From the NCBI RefSeq assembly GCF_003265705.1, contig NW_020312788.1:1-64000 (forward strand): 64,000 bases of DNA, in the 5' to 3' direction. Below are positions 47,575 through 58,864 of the stretch, piece by piece. Position 1 is the stretch's first letter; the number at the start of each line of letters is the position of its first letter. Source of the stretch: Callorhinus ursinus. Its lineage: Eukaryota; Chordata; Mammalia; Carnivora; Otariidae. The notes beneath the pieces were generated by a model. It was not told the DNA's origin, did not search any database, and was given only the letters and a program-made list of their open reading frames with translations. The position numbers and the translations under genes were made by a program.

Positions 47575-47730
47575 TTATAGTGAAAAGCATTCGAAATTTA
47601 AGAGCCAGAAGATCTGTGTGTATATTCTGACTACTGCTCACTAGCTGGGTGACTTGGGCAAACATTTAACCTTTCTGAACCTAAGTGTCCTTATTTGTAA
47701 AGCAGGATTCATGGTATTTAACTCACTGAA
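47575..47730 (+). mobile_element. MIR
   Basis: TTCTGACTACTGCTCACTAGCTGGGTGACTTGGG, CTTTCTGAACCTAAGTGTCC: MIR core in sense. Confidence 0.85.
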
Positions 47731-48040
47731 TTTTATTTAGGGCCAAAAAAGAGACTGAAATCTCCCATAATTCCCAGAGGAGCAGTTCCAGTGGAACTGA
47801 ATCCATTGCAGTCCTGAGGAACCCTCAGCAGGATTTCCTGGATCTTCAATCTGGTATTTGCCATTAATTTGAGCTGGCCATCCTCTCCAAGACTACTCCA
47901 CCGCCTACTTGTGTTTCCTATTATTACCTGCCAATTCTTCCTCTCTACCACATAGGTATTTTCTCTTTACTACATAGTTCTTGATTTCTTATCATTTCAG
48001 CCTGTCATGAACGATCATGGCCCTACCTCATGGTCCAGAC

Positions 48041-48247
48041 CAGGAATTGGCAAGCTTTGGTCTATGGGACAAATGTGGCCTGCCACTGTTTTTATAAATA
48101 AAGCTTTATTGGAACATAGTCATCCTCATTCATTTACTATTGTCTGTGGCCCCTTTTGGCTACAATGGCAGAGCTGAGTAGTTGCCACAGAAACCATATG
48201 GTCCACAAAACCTATTTGGCTCTTTACAGACAATTTCCTGATCCCTG
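48041..48247. mobile_element. hAT-Charlie MITE (MER3/MER33/MER58-like)
   Basis: CAGGAATTGGCAAGCTTTGG at one end and CAATTTCCTGATCCCTG at the other, internal AATAAAGCTTTATTGGAACA and CAATGGCAGAGCTGAGTAG. Complementary ends typical of this group; exact name not certain. Confidence 0.75.
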
Positions 48248-48259
48248 GGGTCTAGCTTT

Positions 48260-49260
48260 CCTCAGGGCTCCTGTCTATAGGTATTCATTTAACTTCTGTT
48301 CTCCCTGACTTGGTCTTGAAGTACTTCCCAATTCAAATCCTCTGAAATGCTCATTCCTCCTTCTGAAATGAAATGAAAGACGGACATTTTCATTTCATAC
48401 CAGGCCACTTCACAGTGCCTTGGCCAGCTATAGAGAGGCCGCATATGAGTGGTGTGTTATCTCCCACTCTCATCCAATTAGCTGTGGCTGAGGAAACGCA
48501 GGTGATATGTAGTCAGTAAGACAGAGCTGTGTTGGGAAGGCTGGGCATGGTGGACAATGTAATTGTCCAGTACAACTGCAAATTAAATTAAATGAGCTTA
48601 ATATATGTAAAATTACATAAAAAAATTACATGTTAATGTGTTTGAGCCATATATTTATAAAGTCTCATAAGTACTTGCCAATTAAGGTCAATTTGAAATA
48701 AAATACAGTACCCCTGAAATTAATGATATAAATCAATGACAAACTATGATGTAACATAAAAATTCAATTCACACACAATGTTATAGCCCTATTGCTTAAT
48801 AGTATATGTAATATTATGGTGTTATTATAGCTACACAATATAAAATACCATTAACATTTCTCAGGAGACAAAAAGTAGGTGAAAAAAAGGCTACATGAGT
48901 GGTTAAATTAAGATTGGAGGAGTATTGGCACTACTTAGACGTGACTAATCCTTTTTTCTTATTTGGAAAAAAAAAAATCCAACAGTTCATCCATAATGAG
49001 TTCTGTACTTTCTCAAGGATGAGTAACTGTAAACACAGAGTTCTGTAATAATCGGCTCTTTTAAGAGGCCCTCCTTCCATGCTTTTCCAACTTAAACTGT
49101 ATCTGCTTTGGTTGCCTAAACCTATGGCTCTAGTTCTGCTCCTGTGCAGAGGAGGATACCCTGGCAGTTTTGAAACAATCTTCTCATCCTCCCAGCAATG
49201 GAAAAAGTATGGTACTCAGAGTACACTTTATTAAAAAAAATCTGACAGCATTTTCAATAA
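48260..49260. other. Intergenic, nothing gene-like
   Basis: AT-rich sequence downstream of the CYBRD1 end. No downstream neighbour gene seen. Confidence 0.5.
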
Positions 49261-49270
49261 AGAAACTTAA

Positions 49271-49468
49271 GGGCACCTGGGTGGCTCAGTTGTTAAGTGT
49301 CTGCCTTTGGCTCAGGTCATCATCCCAGGGTCCTGGGATCGAGTCCCGTATCGGGCTCCCTGCTCCGCGGGAAGCCTGCTTCTCCCTCTCCCACTCCCCC
49401 TACTTATGTTCCCTCTCTCGCTGTGTCTCTCTCTGTCAAATAAATAAATAAAATCTTAAAAAAAAAAA
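49271..49468 (+). mobile_element. SINEC copy just past CYBRD1 3' end
   Basis: GGGCACCTGGGTGGCTCAGT to AAATAAATAAATAAAATCTT. Flanks AAAGAAACTTAA and AGAGAAACCTAA. Confidence 0.93.
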
Positions 49469-49614
49469 AGAGAGAGAGAGAGAAACCTAAAAAAATTTTT
49501 TTTCTTTCCCCAAATGAACAAACAAAAAACCATGGGACAGAAACTTGCAGAAGAAAACTACACCTTCCAGCCTGGACAAATAGTTAACACACACAAATAG
49601 CTTCCAAAATAACT

Positions 49615-49620
49615 TTTATT
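49615..49620 (-). terminator. CYBRD1: Candidate CYBRD1 poly(A) signal
   Basis: TTTATT on plus, so AATAAA on minus, about 15-20 nt before a GU-rich element. It lies between the gene and the first intergenic SINE at 49271-49468, which fits the end of the transcript. Confidence 0.6.
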
Positions 49621-51284
49621 ACTATATAAAAACAAGTCAAGAAAAAAAATAGATGCGTATTTTTTTCTACAAAATTATAAAATATTTGGGCTACTTCATG
49701 TTTTTCCACAAGAAGGCAAATTTAAACACAGTAATCTTTTCCACTTAGAAGTTTTCAGGTATCTCCTAAGGGACAAAGAATAATAGTTTTCTTTTTTCTA
49801 TACTTTCCTATGTGCAGCTCTGAGACATAGCAGTTACAGTTTTCTGTCAGGATTCTCTAAGAAAGGACCTAACAAGATAAAAAATTCTATCACATGGCAA
49901 TGAAATTAGCATAACACTTTACTCCTTTCTTGAGCTTTTAGATCTGGCAGTGGTGGTCAACTGGTATGGTACTGCAATTTTCGACTCAGCAGGGAAAAGA
50001 GCCTAATTAAAAACAAGACATTCTCTTTATTTTGTCCTTTAGAAAACAGAAACCACTTGTCAGTATTCCTGAAAAAGTCCAATTGCCTTCTTTGTCATTT
50101 GATTGTAAGGTCTGAGATGCTGTTTCTAACCAGCGCGGCTTAAATGAAACCACACAAGGCGAGGGAAGGAAAGTGTTCTGGAGGGTGAATTCAGTCTGAC
50201 ACAGAAGCACAGGAAGCTATACGCCTTGGAGAACATTAATTCAAAAAGCATATTCATTTGAGTTTCTCAATAAATCCTTCCAGAGAAAAGGCTTTAGTGT
50301 TGATTTAGATGAGTGTTAAAATAAAGCTCCCCCCGCCACCACCCCTGAAATTAGATTATGGGGTAAGCCAAGCCAGACTACCTCTGCTGATGATATAAGC
50401 TATAATTATTTGGGAAGGTTTCAATCACTGTTTTGGAAATGATACGTAAGGCTTTCTTCTCCCTTTTTTTTTCCTGTGGACTTTTTAATGAGATATTTTG
50501 GGGAGAGATGGCTTTAGGTAGGAAATACCAGCTTTTGAAAGATAAAGGTACAATTACCATTAGAATAAAAAGCCCATTAAAAGAAGAGTCTCAGAAAGGT
50601 TTTCTAGATATATTTTACTATGCATTGTTTTCATAAAGGTTGAGGAAGAAAGAAGTTCTTATAATATCCGTAAGATTGCTCTCACATTAGCCCACAAGAG
50701 AGAGAAAGTAAAGGGCTGAGATGATGGGTGCTCAAATACTTTGCAATGGAATAGAATATTCTCATGCCAAATTCGTAATTAACTTTTCACTAGTAGCCTC
50801 TTCCTTGGCCTTTGTAAAATGGAATGACATCTTCAATCATTGGTGCTGTCGCTGACCCCTTTCCTCCCAAAAAACTCCTGGAATTTGGGGCACCTTTATA
50901 TACAGAAACATCCATTTATCGAAAATATGTTTGTGTGTGACAGTGCAATTATTCCTTCCACTTGACACCAAAATTGTAGCATGCTCTACCCATATTGAAT
51001 TTAATTGTGCCTACTATGTGCCAGGCATTGGGCTGGGCACTGGGCATACTTATGACACCATTACCAATTTCGGAAATAGAATTAAATAGGAAGAAAAGAG
51101 TATTTTGGCAAGGGAATCTTCAATGGTTAGCCATGAAGCTTAACTGGTATGATGCAGTGAAGCTCATATTCAGTCTATGGAGGTAATTATCACTCAACTT
51201 AAAAGGAACTCCACTAAGCACCAAAAAGGTTAAGTGTGTTTGTTGCAAACTCTAAGGTTTTTACCCACATTAAAATCGCAGGGA

Positions 51285-51320
51285 AACCAAAAACAAAAAC
51301 AAAAACAAAAACAAAAACAA
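51285..51320. repeat. (AAAAAC)n
   Basis: AAAAACAAAAACAAAAACAA-type run in the predicted CYBRD1 3' UTR. Confidence 0.9.
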
Positions 51321-51361
51321 ATGAAAAGCATCATTTCAGCATAGGCACTATTCTAGGTTTT

Positions 51362-51576
51362 GGTGGGTTTTTTTTAGATTTATTTATTTATTTTAGAGGG
51401 AGAGAGAACACATGTGCATGCACATGAGTGGGAGGAGGGACAGAAGGAGAGAATCTTCAAGGACACTCCCTGTCGAGCACAGAACCCAAGGCAGGGCTCC
51501 ATCCCACCACCCATGAGATCATGACCTGAGCCAAAACCAAGTCAGATGCTCAACTGACTGAGCCACCCAGGAGCCC
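51362..51576 (-). mobile_element. SINEC (older type) in CYBRD1 3' UTR, sense to the gene
   Basis: TTAGATTTATTTATTTATTTT at left, GAGCCACCCAGGAGCCCC at right. Flanks CACTATTCTAGGTTTT (51346-51361) and CACTACTCTAGGTTTT (51577-51592). Confidence 0.92.
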
Positions 51577-52127
51577 CACTACTCTAGGTTTTAATTTAAG
51601 TCAGCCCCGAGTCTAGACAGAAGTGTCCATGCACGAAAGAGGTCACCTCTGAGTCTCAATTCATACTGAGAACCCAAAGCTCCAGATGTCCCCTAAAACT
51701 CCACCAACATCAGGAAGGATCTTGGCTATTGCCACTGGGAAGGGCAGACCACAAGTGAATCTCTCCTATCTCCAAACCCAAAGCTATTCAGCAGCTAAGA
51801 TGCTGAAGAACAAAAATTGTAATTGATTAATCTTGAAAGTTACAGATGTTTTTGCCCAAACCTTTTTTTGTCACCAAGACACAATTTTAAGATCAAAGGG
51901 GCATCAAGGTGGGCCATGGCTTGTTGGCAGTGGTGGGGTGCCATGATCTATTTCCAGGTATGGGTGGGCCTCTTTCCTTGGTTATTTGAGGAATCTGCTT
52001 TGGAAGAGAGAGCCAGAAGGTAAACTTTAACAACTCCACTGCACTCCAGCAATTGGGATTTATCCAGGGGTGAGTCAGAGTAGGTACAAACTAGTATATA
52101 ATAGAAAATGTAGCAGAGTAAAATGGT

Positions 52128-52365
52128 TAGGGTCATGGACTGAGGAGTCAGACAGCCATGTGACAAATCTCAGTTCTATCACTGATGAGCTGTATGACCT
52201 TGGGGGAAGTTACTAACATTTCTAAGCTTCAAATCTCCCAGCTGTCAAATGGAGATAATAATAGTACCTACAGTGTAAAGTTTGAGGATTTAACGAGTTA
52301 ATATTTATAAAGTGCTTAGAACAGTGTCCGGCATGTAATAAGTGCCATGTAAGTACTTTCTAAAA
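52128..52365 (+). mobile_element. MIR in CYBRD1 3' UTR region
   Basis: GGTCATGGACTGAGGAGTCAGACAG, TGAGCTGTATGACCTTGGGG, TGTCAAATGGAGATAATAATAGTACC, AGTGCTTAGAACAGTGTCCGGCA: a nearly complete MIR in sense on plus, antisense to the gene. Confidence 0.92.
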
Positions 52366-53052
52366 TAAAAACAGAAACTTGGGAAAAAGTACTCTTTGAG
52401 GTGTGGAGAGCAGTTTATGCTACTACGTAAGCTTTCAGGCATGGTCCATTCTAATTAGGTTTTGGAATCTGGCTTAGAAAGTACACCAAGCCCCAAGGAA
52501 GCTTTGGGACGAAGTTGAGATTTGGAAAAACTTCCAGGTCTGAGAAGAGAAGATCTCGTTAGCTACTTTTGGCTCAGTCACTGCTCCAAAATGCTCTAAT
52601 TATAAACTCCAGTCTCCAGGGCCAATCTGAGCTCAAACTAGTTGGGGAGAGAGCAGAGGGCAGGCACTTGGAAAGGGAACCAGTCACTTTCCTAAATTTT
52701 TCCTGTACTCTACTTGTTATCTGTGTAGCATCAACCCTGCCCCAGATCTGACTCTAAAACATTAGGACTGGATTCCCAGAATTAACAGGAAATAACTACA
52801 CGACAAGAGGCCAGAGATGCTGCCAATTGATGAAATTTACCAACTGAGAGACACATTTTTTTTTTTTTTAGTGTTTTTTTGTTTTGTTTTGGTTTGGTTT
52901 GAGAGACACATTTTGATTATCCGTTCTATGCAAGGCACTGTGCTAAATGTTTTGGTCCTCAACAAGAAAGAGGTTAACATAACCACCATTTATATCTTCT
53001 ATTATTTACACAGATCATCTCCTTTCCAATTCAGGTAAGATCATAGACCTCA

Positions 53053-53116
53053 CTACATCAAAAACTAATGATGTAATATATGGTGATTAACATAACAATA
53101 AAAAAATTTTTAAAAA
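53053..53116 (+). mobile_element. Very short 5'-truncated L1 in CYBRD1 3' UTR
   Basis: Only the last 64 bases of a carnivore L1: CATCAAAAACTAATGATGTA...AACATAACAATAAAAAAA. Flanks AAGATCATAGACCTCA (53037-53052) and AAGATCATAGGCCTCA (53117-53132), one mismatch. Confidence 0.93.
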
Positions 53117-53283
53117 AAGATCATAGGCCTCAATCAATACAAACTCTTCCAAGGAATCCTACTTTATGATTAAAAGAAATATTGACTCTGCGGAGCTTAG
53201 TCATCCTGGGGCTAAATAGGAGAAGCTAAACTGTAGAGCTGGTTTTTAAAAGTGAAGCTATATGGCCACATCTCTACAACATT

Positions 53284-53581
53284 CTACATGGTGGATCTCT
53301 GTCCAGCCTCATCAACGGTCAAGTTTCTTTTCTTCGCTGTTGTTTCACTATTTAATTTTGAATCTGACGTGTCCACATTGCTGAAGTTGACTGCTAAGCC
53401 TTCTGCTCCCTCTCGAGCGCCTCCATTTGGCTGAAGCAGGACAGAATTTGGTTCTTTAGGACGTTGCCACTGTGGTCTGGTGACTATCCAAAAAATGAGT
53501 GCCCCATACACCACAATCAGGAGGCCAAGGGTATTTGTGAAAACACCTTCTGGTGGGAATGTACTGTATCCAGAACCCTTC
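53284..53581 (-). CDS. CYBRD1: CYBRD1 (duodenal cytochrome b, DCYTB) last coding exon
   Basis: C-terminal coding part of the cytochrome b561-family, ascorbate-dependent ferric/cupric reductase that reduces iron at the enterocyte apical membrane. Read on minus, the exon starts right after TTTTTTGTAG (AG acceptor at 53582-53583) and completes a Leu codon (CT+G) with the upstream exon. It then encodes 98 residues and a stop at 53284. Visible: [14 protein letters not shown], a last membrane helix ([18 protein letters not shown]), then TRPQW and a polar cytosolic tail ending [16 protein letters not shown]. This matches my recollection of human CYBRD1 (tail ending [12 protein letters not shown]), about two residues shorter. 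The tail is the least conserved part, as seen here. The same frame runs open to 53607 upstream of the acceptor, but that stretch is intronic. Confidence 0.96.
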
Positions 53582-54098
53582 CTACAAAAAAGAGAGAGTG
53601 TGTCCAATTACAAATAGGGCGATAAAGCCACATGTCAAACAGTCTTGAATTTATCTGCTTAAAAATGCACACTGGTACACCTTCTATATAAATTCCCTTA
53701 AAGTTTGACATTAAGGAGAAATTTAAATTATGCCAAAATAACCCAATTGAAATAATATGGAATTGTTAAAAATGATAAGTATGAAAATAATATAGCACCT
53801 GGAACACCTGTAGCACTTAAACATTGGAAAAGGGGTGATACAAAAATGTTTGTACACCATAATCACATCAAAAAGATTAAAAGGGCATGGGTAACTCCAA
53901 TAGTTGTTTTGTAAGAGTGATACAATTTTTTGGACTTTTTGGTCCTTCTTCCAAACATTATTAATGCTATATTACATTTGTAATGTAATACACTTTTAAT
54001 ATTAAAAATTTTATTACTTTAAATTACATTTTTCCAATGAACAAGTATTTAACATTTTATAGCTCAGATATTATAATTAGGAAAACTACGCAACTTAC
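53582..54098 (-). other. CYBRD1: CYBRD1 last intron (517 bp)
   Basis: Sequence between the two coding exons, with GTAAGT at the 5' end and a T-rich tract ending TTTTTTGTAG at the 3' end on the minus strand. The body is AT-rich with no repeat that I recognise. No exon-like frame is seen in it. Confidence 0.93.
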
Positions 54099-54253
54099 AG
54101 GGCAAAGAACAGTTTCTCAGTCACTCCCGTAAGTACCGCTGCAATCACCGTTCCAAAGATGAGGAGCCCAGAATAGACATGCACGGGCATGACAAGTGCT
54201 CGGAGGGAAAGTGGAGCCCAAGGAAGCAGAAAGATGAAAACCCCTAGGAGTAG
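54099..54253 (-). CDS. CYBRD1: CYBRD1 penultimate coding exon (transmembrane heme-binding part)
   Basis: 155-bp exon, minus strand. The acceptor is GATGTTCAG just before 54253 and the donor is GTAAGT just after 54099. It starts in phase 0 and ends after two bases of a codon, which joins perfectly to the exon at 53581. Translation: [18 protein letters not shown], then [18 protein letters not shown], then [16 protein letters not shown]. It should correspond to about residues 135-186 of the human protein. The His in MPVHVYSG matches the family's heme ligand His159 (number recalled from human), so the heme site is retained. It holds the end of one membrane helix and most of the next. No in-frame stop or indel, so the gene looks functional. 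A similar b561 paralogue is unlikely given the match to the CYBRD1 tail downstream. Confidence 0.95.
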
Positions 54254-54472
54254 CTGAACATCAACAGTACAAAGGTTATCATTTAATTTTAAGTTTTAAC
54301 TAATATTAAAATTATTATTATAAAAGCAATTATGTGCAAAAGGGAAAACCTTCCTACAGAACAAAGGGCATAAGATGAAAAGTACATTTCCCCACTCCAG
54401 TTCCACTACTCAAAGGCAACACCTATTACCACTTTCTCAAGTATCCTTCCAGAAAATCTCTATGCCTATACA

Positions 54473-54500
54473 AGTGTGTGTGTGTGTGTGTGTGTGTGTG
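54473..54500. repeat. (TG)n microsatellite in CYBRD1 intron
   Basis: About 13 TG units, 220 bp upstream of the penultimate exon on the gene strand. Confidence 0.95.
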
Positions 54501-54504
54501 AGAA

Positions 54505-54750
54505 GAGAGACTTTTTAAAGTATAAATGGCATCTTACTATATACTTCTTCTGCATCTTGCTTTTTTCCCTTAATAGTATATCTTGAAGATCTTTTCATGT
54601 CAAAACATGTGCATCTGGTTTATTCTTTTCAATGGCTACTCTTCTAGTAATTTACTCAGTTCTATCTGTATGGATGTTCCTCTTTCTAGTTTTTTCCAAT
54701 CATTAACAAAGCTACAGTGAACATTCTGGTACCTTCTTGTTTGTATTTAT
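54505..54750 (-). mobile_element. L1ME-like fragment
   Basis: AAAGTATAAATGGCATCTTACT, CTTGAAGATCTTTTCATGTC, CATTAACAAAGCTACAGTGAAC: text common to antisense old L1M(E)/HAL1 copies, similar to 62700-63400. Confidence 0.6.
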
Positions 54751-56037
54751 CTATTTCCTGAAGATTGCCAAGTAGAAGAGGAAATAAAAGATTTTCAAGT
54801 CACTAAAACCAGATACAATAGGACACCTTTAGTCAGTTCAATCTAAAACAGTACATGCCGAGAAGTTGACAATTTTGTTTTATGAGGAAACAATGAATTC
54901 TGCAGAGAGGTTATCTCCATTTCCTTGACAATTAAATCCATAGCAGGATGCTTCTCTGCAGAGGAGAGCAAGATTCCTATGGAAATGAAGTCTGGTGACA
55001 CTTTCAGTGTGTTTTGTTTTGTTGCCCCACAGCCCCTCCCCATTAAGTATTGTCTTCTCCTCAAGAAAATGAAGACCACTGAGCTACTGAATTTAAAGGG
55101 GTGTTTTTTCAGGTACCTACTTTGGATCTACCACCCAAACAAAACAAGTAGAGGGGAGAACAGGGAGAAATACAACATCACTGTTCATCTTTTGTGACTG
55201 AGGTCAAAGGACCTTTTCTGGGGGACACCAGAAAAATGAAGGCAGAAGGGGTCTGAGACCCTAAAACACATTGAGAATCAGCTTCTGGGACATGGTAATG
55301 AATGGAAGTTAAGAAATGCATTTGATAGGCTGATGCACATATTTTATTGTCTGCTTAAGGCCACAAATGCCTGAATGTATGAGAAATGGTACAGAGGGTC
55401 CCCCTTGGTGGTTCAGAATGTTGCTAATTCTCCTTCAGTGATGTTTAGTGATTGTATTAGTATCAAAGGGCAAGCATTCTGACGTACAGGTTGTGCTTTC
55501 TCCCTGAAAAGGGGGCTCAGGTAAGTGGCCATCAAGGATTTAGCACATCTACGCTTCTGTGAGTAAAGTCACCACAACTTTTCTGTGACTTGCCCATGGA
55601 AATATGTATCTTCCATATTTCTGTTCTCCTGACTCTTCATTCCTAAGATTCTGTTTTCTTTTATTTCTTTCAGGATTTATCATGTGTGCCTCTTGTAATC
55701 CCGTGGGGCTCAATGATCGAAGCAGGCAGGGTACCAGAAATTGGCTTACAGGACCCCAGGCGATTTAACTCTCCTTAAATGTTACTTTCACCATTAAAAA
55801 AATAATTTTTTGGCAAAAGAAAATTACTTTTAAGAGGAAAGGAAAAAAATTGCAGAATGCTTAACTTTGATTAAAAGTGTTCCAAATGGTACAAATTTAT
55901 AATAATTTTAAAAAAATTATAATTTTTAATAATATTCTTTATTTCCTTTTTACTGTCTTAGCCTTACCAACTTACAAGTAGTACGGTAACTTGAAACCAA
56001 GTGGACTGAAACAAAATCCCTTTGTCCTTTTAAGTCA
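54751..56037. other. Intronic, nothing recognised
   Basis: No exon of CYBRD1 and no clear repeat. 55680-55770 keeps a small GC-richer piece. Confidence 0.45.
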
Positions 56038-56038
56038 C

Positions 56039-56222
56039 TGGTTCTTGAAGTGTTGTTCATAGAAGACCTGCATCAGAAACACTTGGGCCTTTCTTTAAAG
56101 AGATCCCTGGGACACACCCACAGCTGCTAAATCAGAACTTCTAGGAGTCGGGCTCAGGAATCTGCATTTTAATAGAATGCCCAGGCAATTCTTAATACAT
56201 GTTAAAGTCTGAAGATCACTCA
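56039..56222 (-). mobile_element. MER5-type hAT-Charlie MITE
   Basis: CACTGGTTCTTGAAGTGTTG, GCTGCTAAATCAGAACTTC, GGAATCTGCATTTTAATAG: MER5-like antisense. Confidence 0.8.
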
Positions 56223-57040
56223 CCGCTTTTGACTCACATAAATTGTTTCAGAGATATGGGTTAACTACAGTCTGGAAAATCCCTAAAAGTGAAGGCAGTG
56301 GAATCATCCATTATCTTCAGCCTCAAACACATATTAAGTGCCAACTATGGAAAACAAAGTGCTCCAGTGTTTAGAAACCATCACCTACAGAAAGCTGTTC
56401 TTCACCACAATCGAGTTCTTAAGAGAGTTTAAGAAGAATAGAATCTCATTAAAAATTATTATTAAGATATCAAAGTGAAAGGGTAGTATGATCCTAATTA
56501 TAATTAAAATTTTTTTAAATGTATATTCATAGGCATAATAAAAGCCTAAAGGAAATAAGCCAAAATACAATGATACCTCTAGATTATGGCATTATCAGTG
56601 ATTTTTGTTTTTTCTTTTTTTCCCTGTATTTTATAAATTTTAAAGTTAATGTATATTACTTTTATAATTGGAAATAGACAATAAAAGTTTACTTTTAAAG
56701 TTCCTATACTAAATACCTGGCCTTTATCAGTTAATTATTAATTATTATCTGCTCACCTACAAATGTATTTTACTACTCCAGTTTTATCTCACTTTATGAA
56801 ACAAATGAGTTTTTTTTTAAAAAGATACGTGTGAACTTTGAGACCTAACAATAACTTTTGTTTGCAAACATCATTAATGAAACCAGGAAATATCTGCCTA
56901 GCTAGCTTTTGTATTAGGTATGATTTCCTTTTTCTTTTTTTAACTGTAGAGGTGGATTTAATGAGCAATCAAGTGATTTACAGATTATTATATGGAGGTC
57001 CTCTCCATTTTTCTGCTATTTTATATACTCACTCATTCCT
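56223..57040. other. Intronic, nothing recognised
   Basis: AT-rich. No gene or nameable repeat. Confidence 0.45.
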
Positions 57041-57044
57041 GCAT

Positions 57045-57181
57045 TTAAAGCACATATTGCTGGGTCCCATCCCTAGAGTTTCTGATTCAGCAGATCTGGA
57101 GTGGAACTTAAGAATCTATATTTCTAATTTCCCCAGTGATGCAAATGATGTTGTTCTAGGGACCACACTTTGAGAAGCCCT
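57045..57181 (+). mobile_element. MER5-type hAT-Charlie MITE
   Basis: CACATATTGCTGGGTCCCATCCC, GAGTTTCTGATTCAGCAGATCTGG, GACCACACTTTGAGAAGCCCTG. Confidence 0.9.
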
Positions 57182-57879
57182 GTCTTGGGCCATTTCCAAG
57201 TTGCATTCTTCAAACATAAAAGCATGTTTCTTCCAGGGATTAAAACATCTAATTAGCACGAACTAGAATATGTCCAAAGGTTTTTTATAAAGAGACGACA
57301 CACAAATTGAACACTATGTTCCCCTGTCAATATCCCACATCTCCTTGCTGCACCGTCTTGCATCACAACTACCTGGTGGTACCCCAGCACTGGCTCAGCC
57401 ATCTTCAGGACTACCTCTGGTCTGCTAGGTACTACTAGAGGAAATCACACAGCCAAGGACACTGGCATCACTATAAATTCATGACTGTGATGCCCACAGT
57501 TATGAGCACTTCAACACTGCTCAACAATCTTTCTATTGTCTGATTTCTCAGCTGGTCCCTTTTCCTCAAACTACTTGCTGTCCCGTGTGCCTTCTATTAG
57601 CAGATGATTTTATTACCACCTCATGTGGAAAACAGAGTCTCACTTTTCTGCCACTGAACCAAACAAACCAAAAAAGCACCCCAAGCCAACAATTCCCTCC
57701 TTTCTTCAATTACAACAGAGTTGCTGTTCAATTTTCCAGCTGGGCTCTGCAACCTGCTTCCTGAAGACATAGCTGTAGATTCACTCCAGCATTTACGACC
57801 TCTCCTTCTCTACCAGTGCCATCTTGGGTGCATTTTAACATGCTGGAGCTTCTCACAATGAAAAGAAGTTAAAACAAAA

Positions 57880-58745
57880 ACAAAAAAAAAACTCAACCAA
57901 AACCCCTGACTCCCATCCCTGTCCGGTTACCATCCTCTCGCGCTCCTTGCCTTCTTGCCCAAAACTCTTGACTGAGTTGCCTATTTTTCACCTTCTACTC
58001 CTTCTTCAGTCCATTGAAATCTGGATTCTGCCCTCCAGGAAAATTGCTCTCCAGGGTCATCAGTGACTTCCAGGTCACTCAATCCAAAGGACAGTTTTCA
58101 GACCTTATTTTCCTTGACTTCTTACAGCATGTGACACTCCCTCAGCCCTTTGTTCCCTCTCTAACGTTCCTTTTCTCATCCCCTGACTTGCTCAAGCCTG
58201 CAAGTAACTTTCATCTCTTTACCACTGACTTTCCAAATCTCATTAATTCTACCTTTGAACTATCTTTAGAAACTATCCACTTTGCTCACTGCTACTCCTA
58301 CACCCCATGCCACAATTGTTTCTCATTTGAACATCTGTACTTCAAGCTAGTCTATCTACCTGTACTCCTGTCCAGCCTCCAATTCATCTTCCATAACTCC
58401 ACTCCCAGTAGACTGACCTCCTTGTTTCCCAAACAAAGCAAACTTTTACCCACATACCATCCCATTCCCCTCTTATACGCCCCTTTCACCACCAACCTCA
58501 TGACTTCAGGTTTTGGTCTGACTTCCTTTATCCCCTGTACCATACGAGAGCTCTCCCAGAACACTCCATACCCACCTTATCTACCAAATACAGAGAGACC
58601 AGTCTCCCTTGTAAGTTATATGAGGACAGAAAGCATGTTTCTTTGGATCCATGCTTGTCTTGTGAACAACACATCCTCTACAGCCTAGCAAGGAATCTAA
58701 TGCACAATAGGTATTTAGCTTTGTTGAATAAGTGGACTAATGAAC
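57880..58745 (+). mobile_element. L2 LINE relic with open 224-codon stretch
   Basis: CCTTCTACTCCTTCTTCAGTCC, GAAATCTGGATTCTGCCCTCC, GGTCATCAGTGACTTCCAGG, TTATTTTCCTTGACTTCTTACAGCATGTGACACTC match the L2 ORF2 part. The end CACAATAGGTATTTAGC...GTTGAATAAGTGGACTAATGAA matches the L2 3' end. The open frame at 58014-58688 is an accident of low stop density in C/T-rich text; the middle is internally deleted compared with L2. Confidence 0.85.
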
Positions 58746-58864
58746 AAAATTTCATTCACATAAAATGTATCTTCTCAACTATGAAGGTGCCTAGGATCCA
58801 TAGCAGAAATAAAATAAAAAATGCCATCTTTAGGTTGTAAAGGAGCCTTCCACAAGATTTATAC

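Larger units (their letters stand above)
49600..53283 (-). other. CYBRD1: Predicted CYBRD1 3' UTR (about 3.7 kb)
   Basis: From the stop codon down to a poly(A) signal read on minus as AATAAA at 49615-49620, followed by a GU-rich stretch (TTTGTGTGTGTTAA) at about 49587-49600. Cleavage is placed near 49600. A second AATAAA on minus at 50026-50031 could give a shorter form. The UTR contains a 64-bp L1 tail (53053-53116), a MIR, an AAAAAC run and one SINEC copy (51362-51576). Long 3' UTRs are usual for this gene as I recall it; the extent here is inferred from the signals, not from transcripts. Confidence 0.7.

Noticed and set aside
49600..54253. Iron-responsive element in the CYBRD1 exons
   Set aside because: I did not see a clear CAGTG loop with a paired stem on the minus strand; a covariance-model scan would be needed to decide.
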